In this document: positions 1 through 12,592 of the stretch, piece by piece
Layout of the letters: every line of letters begins with the position of its first letter
Numbering within the stretch: the first letter of the stretch is position 1
DNA from: Polyodon spathula
Lineage: Eukaryota; Chordata; Actinopteri; Acipenseriformes; Polyodontidae
DNA: 64,000 nt
Direction of reading: 5' to 3'
NCBI RefSeq assembly: GCF_017654505.1
Contig: NC_054572.1
Location: forward strand, 3,346,914-3,410,913
The notes under the pieces: model-generated
Told to the model about the DNA's origin: nothing
The model's input: the letters and a program-made list of their open reading frames with translations, nothing else
Databases searched by the model: none
Translations under genes and position numbers: made by a program

Positions 1-244
1 TCTCCCCTAAACACCAATGAACACCAACTAACTTACATTCAACTCACATTCAACTAACACCACTAAACTCAACATCCTTTATATACCCCTGTGACTGGAG
101 CCTAATTAATCATCACTTATTCAATTTACAGCCCAGCCAAATTTCCACGTGTGTTTCTGGCAGTGAGGAATTTAACCCCCTCCATGCCAACCCCCTCCAA
201 CCCACCCCCACACATTAGACTGGCAGGGCATTCACTCTGCCACA
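1..244 (-). mobile_element. LTR-like repeat, cut by the window edge
   Basis: Read on the minus strand it begins TGTGGCAGAG at 244, a start resembling the other LTR-like units here (TGTGAC..., TGTAGC...). A TATATAAAGG box lies at about 76-85. Upstream of the box, arms at 92-98 and 133-139 form a 7-bp inverted repeat (one G-U on the minus strand) with an AT-rich loop similar to those at 24.8, 38.7 and 60.2 kb. The 3' end is outside the window. LTR identity is inferred from architecture; no internal region can be tied to it with certainty. Confidence 0.5.
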
Positions 245-1225
245 GGCCCCCAGACTGTCGCAGGGCTCCACAATTTGCCTGAAGTAATATGTACCACCCA
301 TACATAATAAAACAACCTTGGCATCAAAACATATTTGAAACAAAGACAAACAAGGGACTGTACTTGCCATTGCATTGACTGTATTATACTCAGTGCTTCT
401 TACTGTGAAAAGCGAACATGTTTTTCTTCTGGATAAAGACTTTTTTTGTTCAAGTTTTATTCTAAGGTTATTCTACTACTACTGTATTAAACTCCTCATC
501 CAGAGTGATTTCCTTCCTTAGACTCAGTAGAAGCTCATTTGTGACTCAGTGCAGGGTATGCAGAGGCTTGTTTTAAACCGTGTATGTCCTGTGCAGCTTT
601 TCCTTTGCATTTGAACTCCAAACCTGCAGGTATGTTAATGCGCCCCTGCCTGCCTTGAAAACTCTTGCATTACGACAAGCCGAGCTGACAAGCCTAAATG
701 GTTCTGTGTCCCGTCAAACACGAAGCAGCAACATCATTCTTTTTTTCATACCAGTCAGTCTTAGTGCTCAGAAATGTAATTCAAAATTGATTGTTGTCTC
801 TTGCTGTTGATCTTTTCCTATGCTGTAGCCTTTTAATATAAAGAATGGATGTGGGACTCCCTACTCTTTCTGGATGCCTAATTCTCACATAGTGACAGCC
901 TCTACCCCATGGGAAATTGAGCCTTTGTCAAGCATAGCCTTCTCCTTGTGTTACCAGCAGTCTGTCTCGCAAACACTTTCTTTTGGTGGTGGTGGGTGGG
1001 GGGGGGGTGGTTTGCCTAAAGTTTATTTTTTCAGTCTGGCACGAAAGATACATTTAGTGGAGATTGAAGCGTGGAGGGGCATTTTCTTACAACATTCCCT
1101 CTGACATGGCATCGCACTCAATCACAAAATTAATGCAAAGTGCACACTGTTATATAGAACTGTGTTTTACATGAACGTGACTGTAATTGTAACACATAAT
1201 GCAAAATAAATTAGTATTAAGTTGT
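245..1225. other. No gene seen; unique-looking sequence
   Basis: Two frames of 76 codons (580-810, 874-1104) show no motif or codon pattern of a real protein. A short G-rich run lies at about 984-1010. If the LTR at 1-244 and the Gypsy fragment at 1.23-1.93 kb belonged to one element, this stretch would be its internal 3' part, but I see no integrase motif here. Confidence 0.6.
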
Positions 1226-1935
1226 GAGAGGCCTCAGAATGACACACAGACAGTCATGTTTCAAAAGAAAATATCACAGTCCTCTGGTTAGTCTGAATAT
1301 AAACACAAAGAAAGGTTAAGGCTTTTATCCAGCACTTGTATGCTCTCTCTCCTCTGTGCCAGGAACAGTGTCCTGAACAGTGGAGGGTTTCCCCTTACAT
1401 ACACCATGGCTCTGTCCCATACCCGATTACCTAGGCTTGGAACCAGGTGCAACTCATTCCCCTCCACCAGCCCCCTCACAGGCTGACTCCAACTGAACGT
1501 TAACCCCGTAGATGCCAGCGCCTGCTGGATGGACAGGTCCCCCATGTTCCCTCTGGTGGAGGTGACTTTTTCAGTGCAGGGTATTCATTTACCCAGTCAT
1601 ATATCCTCCTCCCTTGAATGGAGCCGGTGCACTCGGTGGATGCTTGCACCCTCCCCATCCTGGCGGTGTTCCATCATAAAGTATCTCGTCTCTCGTGGGG
1701 TCAGTGATCTTCTCCTCTTCTTTGCAAGAGGACAGCTCCCAGTCTGACTTCAGTCTGTAAGATGAACTCCTGTGAAAAGTCAGGGCAGGTTAATAAAAGT
1801 GATGGTGTGAGAGTCTTTTTCAAGTCATTAAAAGCCCTATGACACTCATCTGTCCACAGAATATTATTTGGGATAGGCTTTTCAGTCAATTCTGTGAGGG
1901 GGGCTACTCTAGTAGCAAATGATGGCACAAACCTT
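1226..1935 (-). pseudogene. Ty3/Gypsy pol remnant (RT-RNase H junction) and possible LTR
   Basis: On the minus strand from about 1931, a frame reads RFVPSFATRVAPLTEL, then WTDECHRAFNDLKK and PDFSQEFILQTE followed by LGAVLLQ. This is the classic Gypsy transition from reverse transcriptase to RNase H. The RNase H start, normally TDAS, is changed to TEVR, which loses the first acidic residue. The frame then stops; an LPRETRY-like stretch survives out of frame. The rest of RNase H and the whole integrase are missing. Sequence at about 1250-1550 on the same strand has a purine-rich run followed by a TATA-like ATAAAAG, as expected of a 3' LTR, but no target duplication was found. Dead element; the pol assignment is firm, the LTR assignment weak. 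Confidence 0.8.
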
Positions 1936-1943
1936 TGTTACAT

Positions 1944-2048
1944 GTTTCCTCATCCAGACAGGGTTCAAATGTAGGTGCGTTTCCTCATCCAGACAGGGTT
2001 CAAATGTAGGTATGTTTCCAAAACACGACAGGGTTCAAATGTAGGTAT
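1944..2048. repeat. 35-bp tandem repeat, 3 copies
   Basis: Three units of exactly 35 bp start at 1944, 1979 and 2014. Each ends in a shared acagggttcaaatgtaggt core; the third differs in its first half. The array begins just upstream, in pol orientation, of the Gypsy RFVPSFA segment, where the YYRRF-type residues would be expected. It therefore interrupts the old reading frame. Confidence 0.9.
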
Positions 2049-5000
2049 GCTTCTTTATTTCCAGTTTGCATGCTGTTCCCCAATCAATGCCTCTTTGCTG
2101 AGCATGTTTCGAGGGATGATTAAAAAAAAAAAACATATTGCTGCTTCTGCAGACTTTTCTTTGTGAATCTGCTGGGTTAATAAAGTGTTTTCCCTTCGTA
2201 ATAGCTACTGGCTTTGTGGTGCAAGCAGGGTTCCTCGTGGGCTCAGCCCTCACTGATCACAGCAGCGAAGGGGTTTGTCATTGGCTACAGCATTTGTCTT
2301 TATTATTTTTTCTTTGGAAACTTTGGAAAGATTTGAACAGGATAAACAGGAACCAGATTGTATTCGACTTTCACTTTGTTATGTTATCTTTCATCTGTTT
2401 AATTAATTCCATTAATTAATTCTACTCCTGATCTTTGTTCCAACACTGTCTTAAATTGTTTCACTGAACCAGTGAACCCTCTATACAGACACTAAAGCAG
2501 GTAATTATCTCATTTTACCTGTTAAACCTGGAGTGGAAAGATTCTCCGGGACTGGGATTGGACACCTCTGCCTTACATAAACACATCATTCATCATTTTC
2601 CCAAATTATCTGGTTACACTTTAGTTTAGGGATCCGTTATACAGTATAAACTATGAACATCTCGTTATAATAAATATTATGACATAAATCATATCTATAT
2701 ATTGTATATAACATAGCATGTCTAAATGAAAGCATTACCACAATTGAGTGATCAGAGGAGTACAATCCTTCATGGCAGCCATTCCACTTGGTTTTAAATT
2801 CACGTTTTATGTACTAATTAAATTACTTTTAACTAAAAGTGCAAAGAATAATAATTAAAAAAAAAATGAAATCCATAAAAGTAAAACAGAATAAGTACAG
2901 CAAAATTATGCCATGAAACAGGCATAAGCATAATTATAATCCTTGCATGCTTTAAATGTCTATTAATCCAGTCTGTGCTACCTCTTAGTAAAGATATGAA
3001 TTATGCTTACCACTACAGTCTGTTTGATTGTGAACCTGTTATTGAATTAGGCATATCGGATGGATTATTAGGGGTCACCCCAGAGTTCAGATGATTTCAA
3101 ATGCCATTATTACCGGAAGCAGACATGGTGTCCGAGGGACTGTATAAAAATAAGTTTGGTTAATGAAATAAAATGAGGCTTATGAGAAAGTCAGCAGTTG
3201 TTAGAAGGGATGCCAGTACTTTTTACATCTATCAAGTTAATCCTTATCTCCTCAAAGCATGACATGCTTTATTTCAGAGAACATTCTACTTCGTAGATGT
3301 TCCAGAGAGCTAATAAAAATGACAAAGACAGCCATATAATGACAGGCCCTGCTGGCACTCTATGGGTTTTGGATATTAATTTCAGTCTGTAAGAGTTGCC
3401 TCATTCTTGGGTACATTTTTTTTTTTTTTTTTGCAGCAGCAGTAGGTGGAGCAGAAACCATGCTTCAGCAAACATTACTGGGAAATGAACAGGAACTTTC
3501 ATTCAGCCCCATGTGCAATGGTGGCACGAGTTTCCTGGTTAACAACAGTTTCAAAATTAAGCTGAATAGCGTTTTAAAAAATGCAGAATCGGGCGAACAA
3601 ATCCAATTTGACATATGACAGGCTACACTACAGAGGCACTCGCTGCATTGTGGCTCCAGTGGGTTGTTTATAGGGAAATTGCTGTAGCCTGTCATTTCTG
3701 AAATTCAGCAGGATAAAATCCTTTTCTCCATGACACTCAATTTCTTGCTGCAAGACTCCCCTTCGTGCAAACCCCCTCTCGGCTCTGTATCATAAAGAAA
3801 AGAATGTGCATATGATCTGTGGCAGCTCCCTTCCAATCTGCATATCTATTGCAGAGGCAGGCTTTTACATTTCCGTATGGGGACTTCATAGAATTGACTA
3901 CTGTAATTGTAAAAAAGAAAGTACTAATCAGCCACTCAGTCTGACTCAATTGCTGATTTCAAAGATGTCAAATGGAGCTGATGAAGATGATAGCTTGTAG
4001 GAGTCATGGCAGGAGCTCTGGACGTTGCTCATCGGGTTGGTAATGTGACAGCCTGCACGTCCACTGATTGAAAATGCTTTTCTATCTCTTAAAGAAATGT
4101 TATTCTGAAAGGGTGTGTCTGATAGATGCATGCTAGATAGCACGCCGGCTACATTAATAAACGTTGTGCAGTTTTATTTTACTGTTGAATAGTCCTAAGG
4201 AAACAAGTAGATTTGTTTTCTCTAGACATCTGGCTCTACAAGGCTGGCTAACTTCAGAACGGTCCACCAGCCTTGGGCTTATAGAAGCACCAGCATGAAA
4301 GCATTGAGAGTGTATGAAAATCCAGCCGGCTGCAAGCTTTCCCCAGTAGCCAGTGGCTTACCAAATGAAAAGTTTTTGAAACATGACTGATTTCCTAGCT
4401 CAGCAATCTGCCGTGCTGATCTCCTGGGATCCTTTGAAGAATGTGTTTGCAATTGAATAAATACATTACTGATAAATAACAGAAACACTATGCAGCTGAT
4501 AGAGCCGAGAGGTACAGTTAAAGTCCCAAATGGGACCACTGGCTTCTGTTTGAGCCATTACTTCAGATTCTTTTAACCCATATTTAATGTTAGGGAGATG
4601 TAAGGAGACTGTGGGAAATTAATCTACTAAGTCCCTGTTTTCTATTGCAAAAATGCGCAAGCAACACCGAGAGACAATTTTACTGCCTGACAAGCAAAGG
4701 CTATGTTGCAGCTTCCTCCCCACCTTCCACTAACGGCTTCAGTCCATACCTTAGCCCTTTGTGTGACACAAATGATACAAGATCTATTTCTTTGCAAGAC
4801 TAAATAAAACAATAAACTATCTTATAAAGTGTGTGTGCCACCAGAGACACCATCAATTCAAGCATCAGCTTTGTAATCAAGACAGTCAATGCAACACTAG
4901 TCCCAGTATAGGACTCATGTGTTGATTCTCCTGAAAATAAATGAAATTTCACATAAAACCCATGGTGCACATTTATATAAATGCAAGCACAAATATCCCC

Positions 5001-5359
5001 TCAATGTCATGTGCAGAAAATTAAACTGAGGTTTATATCACTGATGCATGGAGCATAAAAAAGAAAAAGGCAAACAACGCTTTCCAAATGACATCCCAAT
5101 GAGATGGTTCTGAAGCAATGAGCAATGGCAACACAAGGGCAGCCACAGTACAGTACTATGAGCTTTCGGTACAAAGGCACCATGCGGCATAATGACATAC
5201 AATGCTGTGCTCACCTAATGGTTCTGCTAAGGTTTCCTTTTCAGGGATTATACAGTGTGCTCTATAAACACATGGACCCTATTTACAAAGGGGACCTTTC
5301 TTTGTTTTCCAATGCAGGTGGCTTGATGAAAGCAAGAAAGCAAGATGAAATCAAAGAAA
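2049..5359. other. No gene seen; mostly unique AT-rich sequence
   Basis: Open frames here are under 95 codons and have no recognisable motif. Sequence around 2615-2710 resembles ends of short dispersed fish DNA repeats (gttacactttag...ggatccgttata), with weak echoes at 8.5, 48.1 and 50.3 kb, but no inverted partner was found. A poly-T run sits at about 3416-3432. The 3.0-4.8 kb part has few simple repeats and could hold conserved non-coding DNA, which cannot be judged without alignment. Confidence 0.5.
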
Positions 5360-5571
5360 CTTATAAATAATATCACAAAAGTCTACCGGAAGTCATAACA
5401 GTAGTACAGAATTTTATGTTAGATTTCAAAATGTCACATTTTTCAATTTTTGTCACTTTTCGAAAACTACAAAGCGGTATGTAATTTCATATGTTAAGGT
5501 AACATTATTTAGCAGGTTTCATTTGACATTAGCTAATTCTATAGGGTGATGCAAAACTTTGGCCAGAGCTG
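5360..5571. mobile_element. Tc1/mariner-type MITE, 3' half
   Basis: About 210 bp match the right half of the complete element at 31571-31925, sharing cataacagtagtacag, tcacatttttcaatttttgtc and the terminal gggtgatgcaaaactttggcc. The left half with its inverted repeat is missing, so this copy is truncated. It has no coding capacity. Confidence 0.75.
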
Positions 5572-6174
5572 CGTCAACAAGCCAGGCTCCCAATATCCCC
5601 CTCCTTTCTGCTCATTTTGCAGCCAACTAATGACTGGCTCACTGATCTGAAGACTGCACTGAGTGTATGCCTTTGTTTCTCTACAGCTCCTGTTGGTTCA
5701 ATGGAGCGCCGGGGCACATAGCTGCAGCCAAAGCACACCCCCATAGGAAACCGGGATTTCACAAGTCCCCGGACACTTCCTTATCCAGATGGCTCCTCTG
5801 ACTTTTGCAAAGACTGTCAGCTGTCACCTTGTGCACCAAGCTGTCAAGCACATAGATGCACAGAAGTCAAGTTGGGGCTGGAGCTGCTCTAGATATGAAC
5901 TCTACTAAAAAAAAATATGTACTTTCTTTCAATAAAAGTTCTATAGTGTAGCATTGGCTCTAATGGCAAAGAGAATATCTATTTGGATTTGTTTGAATGA
6001 ACTAGACAGTCATATATCTGGAAGATATCTACTGTATCTCATGTAAGGCTTATATATTAATTAAGTAAGTGGGATCCAAAGGCTTTCTTAGGAGAGCACA
6101 AGGTTTTAGGAGATGAGAAATGGGGTAGTACAGCTCTTTACTCTTGCTAACTCAAGTCTCTCTTCCGATATCCC
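5572..6174. other. No gene seen
   Basis: Unique-looking sequence between the truncated MITE and the LTR. Frames are 62 codons or shorter and unconvincing. Confidence 0.5.
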
Positions 6175-7125
6175 GGTGCAGGGTGGCTTGGTGGTCACGT
6201 CACAAACGAGGAAGAGACAGACAAGTACTGTGGGTTGAAGCGCTGAGCGTGTATTTATTAAATAAAATTAATCAAAGGTTTAACCCATTGCTGTCCTACA
6301 TTGGACCAGGTCCGACATTACAATTTTCCCTTTCCAGTCCGATATCGGATCCTGTCTGATATCATCAAAAAGACGTAAAACACAGGTCTCTAGTCGTTTT
6401 TCTCTGGAAAAAGCAGAGAAAACTTTTCAATGGCTGAGTGAGACAGATAGGAGCTGAATGAAGCCAAAAAACCAAAAGGTGTTTCTGATAGCCCCATGCA
6501 CCACAGAGATAACACCGACATAAACAAACCTGTTTTACTCTGAAAAAACATATTTTAAACAGAGCGTGTAAAATAAACAGCGTGTGTAAAAATAAATTGA
6601 ACCTGTAGCGCCTGACAAGTGCTGATTAAATGGACTGCTAAGGGTTAAACAAAACAAAACACTTTCCACAAAACAAAAGGCACGACGGCCAAAACAAATA
6701 ATAAACAGAGAAACACAAACAGCTGTGCTGGTTGAAATCCAACAGGAGTAGCAATTGTAGTTACATTTTTTAGATCTTACTTTTCTCCTTCCGCCTCTGA
6801 ACAACCCAACCCCAGTCAGCAAAAGCTGCTGGTTTTTATATCATGGTTGATGGATTAACTGGCTATCAATTACCTTGTTTATCCCTCAACCACACTGTGC
6901 ACAGGATTTCTTATATGCGCGGTCAACAGCCAATTTGTCAATAAAAATCATTAGCTGCCAACCCCGCGTTCTCATGAGTTTTAGCTGGATGGGGAATTTT
7001 AACCCCATCCATGCTGCCAAAAAATAATACCAAAGCAATGCAGTTTAAACAGCAAACCTTACATTTAAATCATAATAATACAACACAAATACAAAATATA
7101 CACAGGGGCGAGGTACCCCGTCACA
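6175..7125 (-). mobile_element. Solo LTR-like element with nested MITE
   Basis: Read on the minus strand it starts TGTGACGGGG at 7125. A TATAAAAA box lies at 6833-6840 and an AATAAA signal near 6250-6262. Immediately upstream of the TATA box, arms at 6844-6855 and 6881-6892 form a 12-bp inverted repeat with one mismatch. The sequence atccc occurs at both outer edges (6170-6174 and 7126-7130), consistent with a 5-bp target duplication, although the left copy sits two bases away from a canonical CA end. A 361-bp piggyBac-type MITE lies inside, so the LTR itself is about 590 bp. No gag or pol is attached. The left boundary is approximate. Confidence 0.65.
6284..6644. mobile_element. piggyBac-type MITE nested in LTR
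   Basis: The element is flanked by TTAA on both sides (6280-6283 and 6645-6648), the piggyBac target duplication. Its ends are imperfect 13-bp inverted repeats, CCCATTGCTGTCC on the left and the complement of CCCTTAGCAGTCC on the right. At 361 bp it has no room for a transposase and no frame of note. Because it interrupts the LTR, it inserted later. Confidence 0.8.
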
Positions 7126-9240
7126 ATCCCTTATATAAAGATCAACCCCATTTCTTATACAAGAAGTCCAAATGCAACCGTGCATTAATTCAAACCTGTA
7201 AATTAAAGGTGTAGGCACCACATTTTAAACATAGTGTGCATAATGCAAGTGTTACTCTAATGATCAGAATAAAACCCTGTGCACAGGTCTATAAAGGAGA
7301 GTTTCCACCTGTATGTAGCTCTCAGAGCTTGTCTAGACCACAGAGACGTTTCCCAAGCTCTCCTCCTGTGGGGCTCTGCCAGTTCAGCCCCCCTCAAAAG
7401 ATTAGCCAGCGAAAAGACCCATTCTGTACTTCTTCCCCAGGCAAGTATTTAAATCCCCATTTTAAGATAAAGAGTCATGTTCATTACTTTCCAGCTTTCC
7501 AGCACATTCATTCATTCGAGTCCCCCTTTCCTGCCAGGCTAGTCAAACATTATTAACTATGCTTTTAATAGCCTGCAGAATTAGTCCTTGAAGGGATGTT
7601 ATCCTTTGCATGTTTTTTTAATGTATTTTTCTTCTTTCCTGTCCTTTCTCATGCTCTGTTTTAGAAGGATATTTTGTAAATTTTTTCTGTTCATATTATC
7701 CGATCACTGTTGCATCATGAAATTCATTTCTCTTCAATATGCATCAAAAGGGTTACAAATCCAATTGCTTTTGTTTGTGCAATGAAAACTGAAAGCTACA
7801 GGGAAGGCTTGCTTTCCAACAGGACAGGCATTGAGCAATGGGAGTCTTGAAGGAGCAGTAGCTACAAGGGGAGACAGATTCTGTTCCCAAGCATGGGCAA
7901 ACGTTCAGGATCATGACCTTTTTTTCTTCTTCTCCTTACTTTGATCTATTTCTGAACCAGTGGCTAGGAGGGGATTGTTTGTCTCTCCTGCCAAACCAAC
8001 CTTATCTAAGTGAGTACAGGTGCAGGAGCACACAGATAATTGCATTTTGAAGAGAGAGTTGCTGATGGAGGATAATTATGGAGGGGAGCCAACCGATCGA
8101 TAAAGCTTACTTTCAATACTCCTCATTTGATATACATTTAGTGAAATGCATCAAGAGGAGGTGTGATTGGTTAATGGATTACACAAACACACCTTAAACA
8201 CACAAGAAAAAGCACACTGTTAATCGTTTAGGGTTCCTTTGTGTCAGATGTGCTGATACTGTGTTGAGTTGTAAAGGATATTTAATATATTTGAAATAGT
8301 AGATGGTTATTACATACAGTGGCAGGCTACAGCAATACTGCCATTTATGTGAATCTCAAACGTGAAGAATCCTTGGTGATATTTTACACTACAGGGCTAC
8401 AGGGCATGAATGGTCATGTAATAACATTGTAATAATGGGGGCTACTGTCAAGCTTTTCACTATTACCTTTGTAACTAACTATAAACCTTTATCCATTTTT
8501 AAAAACTGCCAAAACTTTTAGTAACACGTTTATACATGTTTTATAATGGGATCCTTAAACTAAAAACTATATTCAATAGACTTTTACTTTGCGAATGCAG
8601 ATAAAGATGTTACCGTGCAGAGATTGGAAATGCAGTGGCTGTGCGTCTCGCCATCACAGCCAGGCTACTGCTCGGTACAGTATCATCATCTATGGCTTGA
8701 TGCCAGCTCAGCTGGAACTGAAGTGAGATGAATCTTATTTAATAGAATCATTAATCTTCCAGTGTGACATGTGCAAGAGAAAGAGAGAGGGCGAGAGAGA
8801 GAGACAGAGAGAGATACTGGAATAAGTAGTGAAATTGTAATTGAGTACAAACACAAGTAAAACCCAGCAAGTATGGTGTAAAAATAAGGATTTTCACTTG
8901 TTGGGAAGTGTGACATGGAAGGTGCAAAACACTTCATGTCTCTTTGACATCTGTAGTCTTGGCACAGCTTCCCTAAACTTGTGTATTCTACCCTTTTGGC
9001 TATAGGCCGCCCCCTACTGGCCATGACCATATTTATCCTGGGGGATGACTACAGCTGTTCTTCATCATTTCTGAAAAAGAAATAACAACAGCAGCAATAT
9101 TTTTGGATTCCAGTTTCGTAATCTGTAATTGAGAAATCCTTTCCCTTTTGTGTGAATGCATGAACTGAACACACATTTAACCTTACTGGGCTATTTCGAC
9201 CCACTGGAATGCACTTTGATTACACAAAAAATCCCTTTGA
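7126..9240. other. No gene seen
   Basis: Largest frames are 106 codons (7236-7556, plus) and 114 codons (8686-9030, minus). Neither has a domain, a signal peptide or neighbouring splice context that I can recognise. A GA-rich purine tract lies at about 8774-8816. Confidence 0.5.
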
Positions 9241-9286
9241 GCTCGATTTCCACCCCGGTGGGAATGCTTTTTAAATCCAATGGGTT

Positions 9287-9460
9287 TTGAATGGGGATTG
9301 GGGGTCATGACGGGTCTTGCTATCTGAGCTGTGTCTCAGTTCTGGACTTGACCCAGCTACCTTTGGATTAATTCTGATATTTCCGTTAGTCCAAAATGCT
9401 GTAAAATATTGTCTTATCTCTCTTAACACTGAGCCATGTGGTTTCAATGCACCCCATTGG
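9287..9460 (-). repeat. Possible degraded tRNA-derived SINE head
   Basis: On the minus strand, TGGCTCAGTGTTAAGAG (near 9420-9436) resembles a tRNA A box and D arm. About 75 bases downstream, CTGGGTCAAGTCCAG (near 9340-9355) resembles a T arm and B box with one base lost, preceded by TTAATCCAA as in a tRNA-Lys anticodon arm. The spacing is too long for a functional tRNA. This could be a decayed SINE or coincidence. Confidence 0.3.
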
Positions 9461-9504
9461 TTTTGCTGTGCGAGCCAGATGCACACTACCTTGTTCCTTA
9501 TGTT

Positions 9505-10058
9505 TGAGTGCTAAGCAGTGATGCCGTGTGCACATTGAGGAATGTGTGCTCTAGTTTAGCTGTGTCTGAGTGCTAAGCAGCGATGCCGTGTGCACATTGA
9601 GGAATGTGTGCTCTAGTTTAGCTGTGTCTGAGTGCTAAGCAGTGATGCCGTGTGCACATTGAGGAACGTGTGCTCTTGTTTAGCTGTGTCTGAGTGCTAA
9701 GCAGTGATGCCGTGTGCACATTGAGGAATGTGTGCTCTAGTTTAGCTGTGTCTGAGTGCTAAACAGCGATGCCGTGTGCACATTGAGGAATGTGTGCTCT
9801 AGTTTAGCTGTGTCTGAGTGCTAAGCAGTGATGCCGTGTGCACATTGAGGAACGTGTGCTCTAGTTTAGCTGTGTCTGAGTGCTAAGCAGTGATGCCGTG
9901 TGCACATTGAGGAACGTGTGCTCTAGTTTAGCTGTGTCTGAGTGCTAAGCAGTGATGCCGTGTGCACATTGAGGAACGTGTGCTCTAGTTTAGCTGTGTC
10001 TGAGTGCTAAGCAGCGATGCCGTGTGCACATTGAGGAATGTGTGCTTTTGTTTAGCTG
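9505..10058. repeat. 62-bp minisatellite, about 9 copies
   Basis: Units of exactly 62 bp begin at 9505, 9567, 9629, 9691, 9753, 9815, 9877, 9939 and 10001. Each starts tgagtgctaagcag and contains ccgtgtgcacattgagg and tagtttagctgtgtc. Copies differ at only a few positions, such as agcagt/agcagc and aatgtg/aacgtg. The near-identity implies recent expansion or homogenisation. Confidence 0.97.
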
Positions 10059-12322
10059 GCTGCTATTTAAAAGGTATGTGATTCATTCAGATTAGTGTTT
10101 TGACTTACAGATATGACAGAAGTAAGGGTTTAAAATATAAGTTTTAGTTTTTTCCTAATTTGATAATATAATTCAGATTATTTCGTAACCTGTTTAACTG
10201 AAAGTTAAAAAAAAAAAAAGTTTACTTTTTTTAGTGTTTTGCAAATATACTAAATTATCAAGGAAACAACTTTGTTTATGTTTTTTCTTTGTCTAAAATG
10301 ATCAGAAATATATACAGTAATAGTACAAGTTGAATGTACAAGGATGTTTGAGAGAGAATTTATATTTTGTAATGTGATTAAACAATGATTAGTAACATCA
10401 CACTGTGTCTTATTAAATGCTGCCATGTTATTGGGCTTATTATTATATTTGGCAGATCAACACCGGAGTGGTATTTAGAAGGACGGAGATTAGCCTCAGA
10501 AGGCATCTCACAAACAACCTGTTTCCTGGAAGCTAGGCGTGAGACGCTATTGTCAATGTTGCAGCAATCCCATAAAGAATAGTGGAGTGAATGAACTGTA
10601 AATAGTGGGTATGGTGGTGTGCTTTAGAATTAGTCTTCCATTAGCCCTGCCCCTACCCGAGTTCAGAGCGTCTTATTGCAGAGGCTTGAGCAGAGATCTT
10701 CTTAACAGCTTGAGAGAGGCTGAGGCTGACTGTGCATTTAGACAGGATAACAGCAATCATTTCAGATTGGAGGCCCCTCATAATTTGCAGATTGTCCTTT
10801 TACAAGGTGTCTGTGTGACAGAGTTAAGAAAGGATCTCAGGATTTACAGAGAAATATGGAACAGCACTACAAGAAAACATGCTGAACTATATTTATATAA
10901 TGCCTGTGGGTCAAGTTGTTGTTTTTTAAAGCAGCCTGATAAATATAAATAGGAAGCAATCTGTGAGACCTGTCAGAGACAGGGCTGGCAGCATCTTAGC
11001 TCACTAAGCAAAGCTCTATTTCCAGTGCAAGCACATCTTTTGCTAGAATCACATCTTTATATTTAAATAACAATATGCTTCTCTGTGCTCCCAGTAAGAG
11101 ACAGTAAGCATCCTCTTCACACTATCTAAGAAACGCACGACCAGGTAGCTCTATAGGAAACGAGACTGTGTTGAGTGTGCATTGTATAGGGTTTGAGTAC
11201 CTTAATCAAATTACAGGCAACAATAACTAGGTAATATACTTTTTCACAAAGGCAAACATGGTTTTATGTTGTCATTATGAACATAAATACAAATAACTTT
11301 CTGTCCTTCTCTATTATTAAGACAACATTGTTTATCTTATTCTTTTTTAATTTCCCATGTAATCTATTCTTTGTCACTGATGTCAATATTGCATATTCAT
11401 GTGCTCAGTTGTGCTGTTGGTAAATGGAGCAATGTGATTGGCTAGGGGTAGTGATGATTTATAACCTGCTTTTGCATCCAGGGAGCAGTCTGATTGGAAA
11501 GGGTGAATCAGGCACTGTGAATATTTAGTGTTGGGTTGAGTTGAGCCTGTCAGTTGTTTGTTTTGTATTGTTTTATTTTTTGAGGGTGTTGAATGTATCC
11601 TGTCAGTGGGTTAGATGATCATTGAAATGGCTCTCCTCTAATGACAGAAGGGTTATTTGAATGCTAAGCAGCATGAGAACCTTTCACACTGTACCTGTAT
11701 TCTAGAACACGACAGAAATGAAATGTGAATACTTTAATAAATTGTACCTAATAGCTTAAAAAGCTTATTTCATTTGCATATTCTCTTTTGTTTTGTTGTT
11801 TTATGTGTCTTCAAGATAAAAACAAAACAACCACGTTTTTATGTTTCTCTTAGTATTTCTAAATTCAGTACTATACAACTAAAAAACTATGGATGAATAA
11901 CAAAACAAAAAACTAACATGTGTGTTGCGTTTCCACTTTAAAGTCCTAAGCTGCACTTTGTGAAACAAACCATGTCATTGTATAATTGCATCCTAATGAT
12001 CCTCTTATAACTCATTTACTTCATTATTTAAAAAGAAAATAAATGATAAAGTGCCATCTGGGATTTTTCTTTACTAGGGTCTATTTATCATTTTAACAAT
12101 GCGGCTGCCCTTGGATAGGACAGTTACTAACACATTTATGATTAAGAATTTAGCACCTGGGCAGACTGCATTGGTGTATTTATCACTGTACAATTTGTCT
12201 GAAAAAAAACAAAGTATCGCAGCTATTCTGGAAAGAATGTAAAGGGCCCACTGATGGTTCACTTCTATAGCTGCTTCACAAGCATTGCAAATCCCCTGCA
12301 CCAGCAGTATGCCACTGAGAAA

Positions 12323-12323
<1 letters not shown>
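10059..12323. other. No gene seen
   Basis: The longest frame is 115 codons at 10605-10952 (plus) and has no recognisable domain. The rest is AT-rich unique-looking sequence with short homopolymers. Confidence 0.5.
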
Positions 12324-12363
<40 letters not shown>

Positions 12364-12535
12364 AGGGACGTGGCGGCATACGGTGACAGCTTTCTTCATC
12401 ATATAATTATATATAGATATATATATATATATATAGTATACATATATAGTAGATATATATATATATATATATATATATAGTATAATATATAGATATATGT
12501 TGCAATATATAGTATAATATATGATATATACCAAC
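12324..12535. repeat. Interrupted (AT)n tracts
   Basis: Pure AT runs at about 12324-12359 and 12407-12480 are followed by imperfect tata/gata sequence to about 12535. The spacer between the two runs holds a unique segment beginning tttagggacgtggcgg. Confidence 0.95.
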
Positions 12536-12592
12536 TGTGCAGTACTCGTATATTCATGAGCATATAAGATAATGTTAAAAACTATAAATATT

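Noticed and set aside
9287..9460. Functional tRNA-Lys gene on the minus strand
   Set aside because: A-box to B-box spacing is too long, the T arm lacks one base and no acceptor stem pairs. At most it is a degraded SINE head.
9505..10058. CRISPR-like array
   Set aside because: The units are directly adjacent with no variable spacers, and the sequence is eukaryotic. It is a minisatellite. The same applies to the other tandem arrays.
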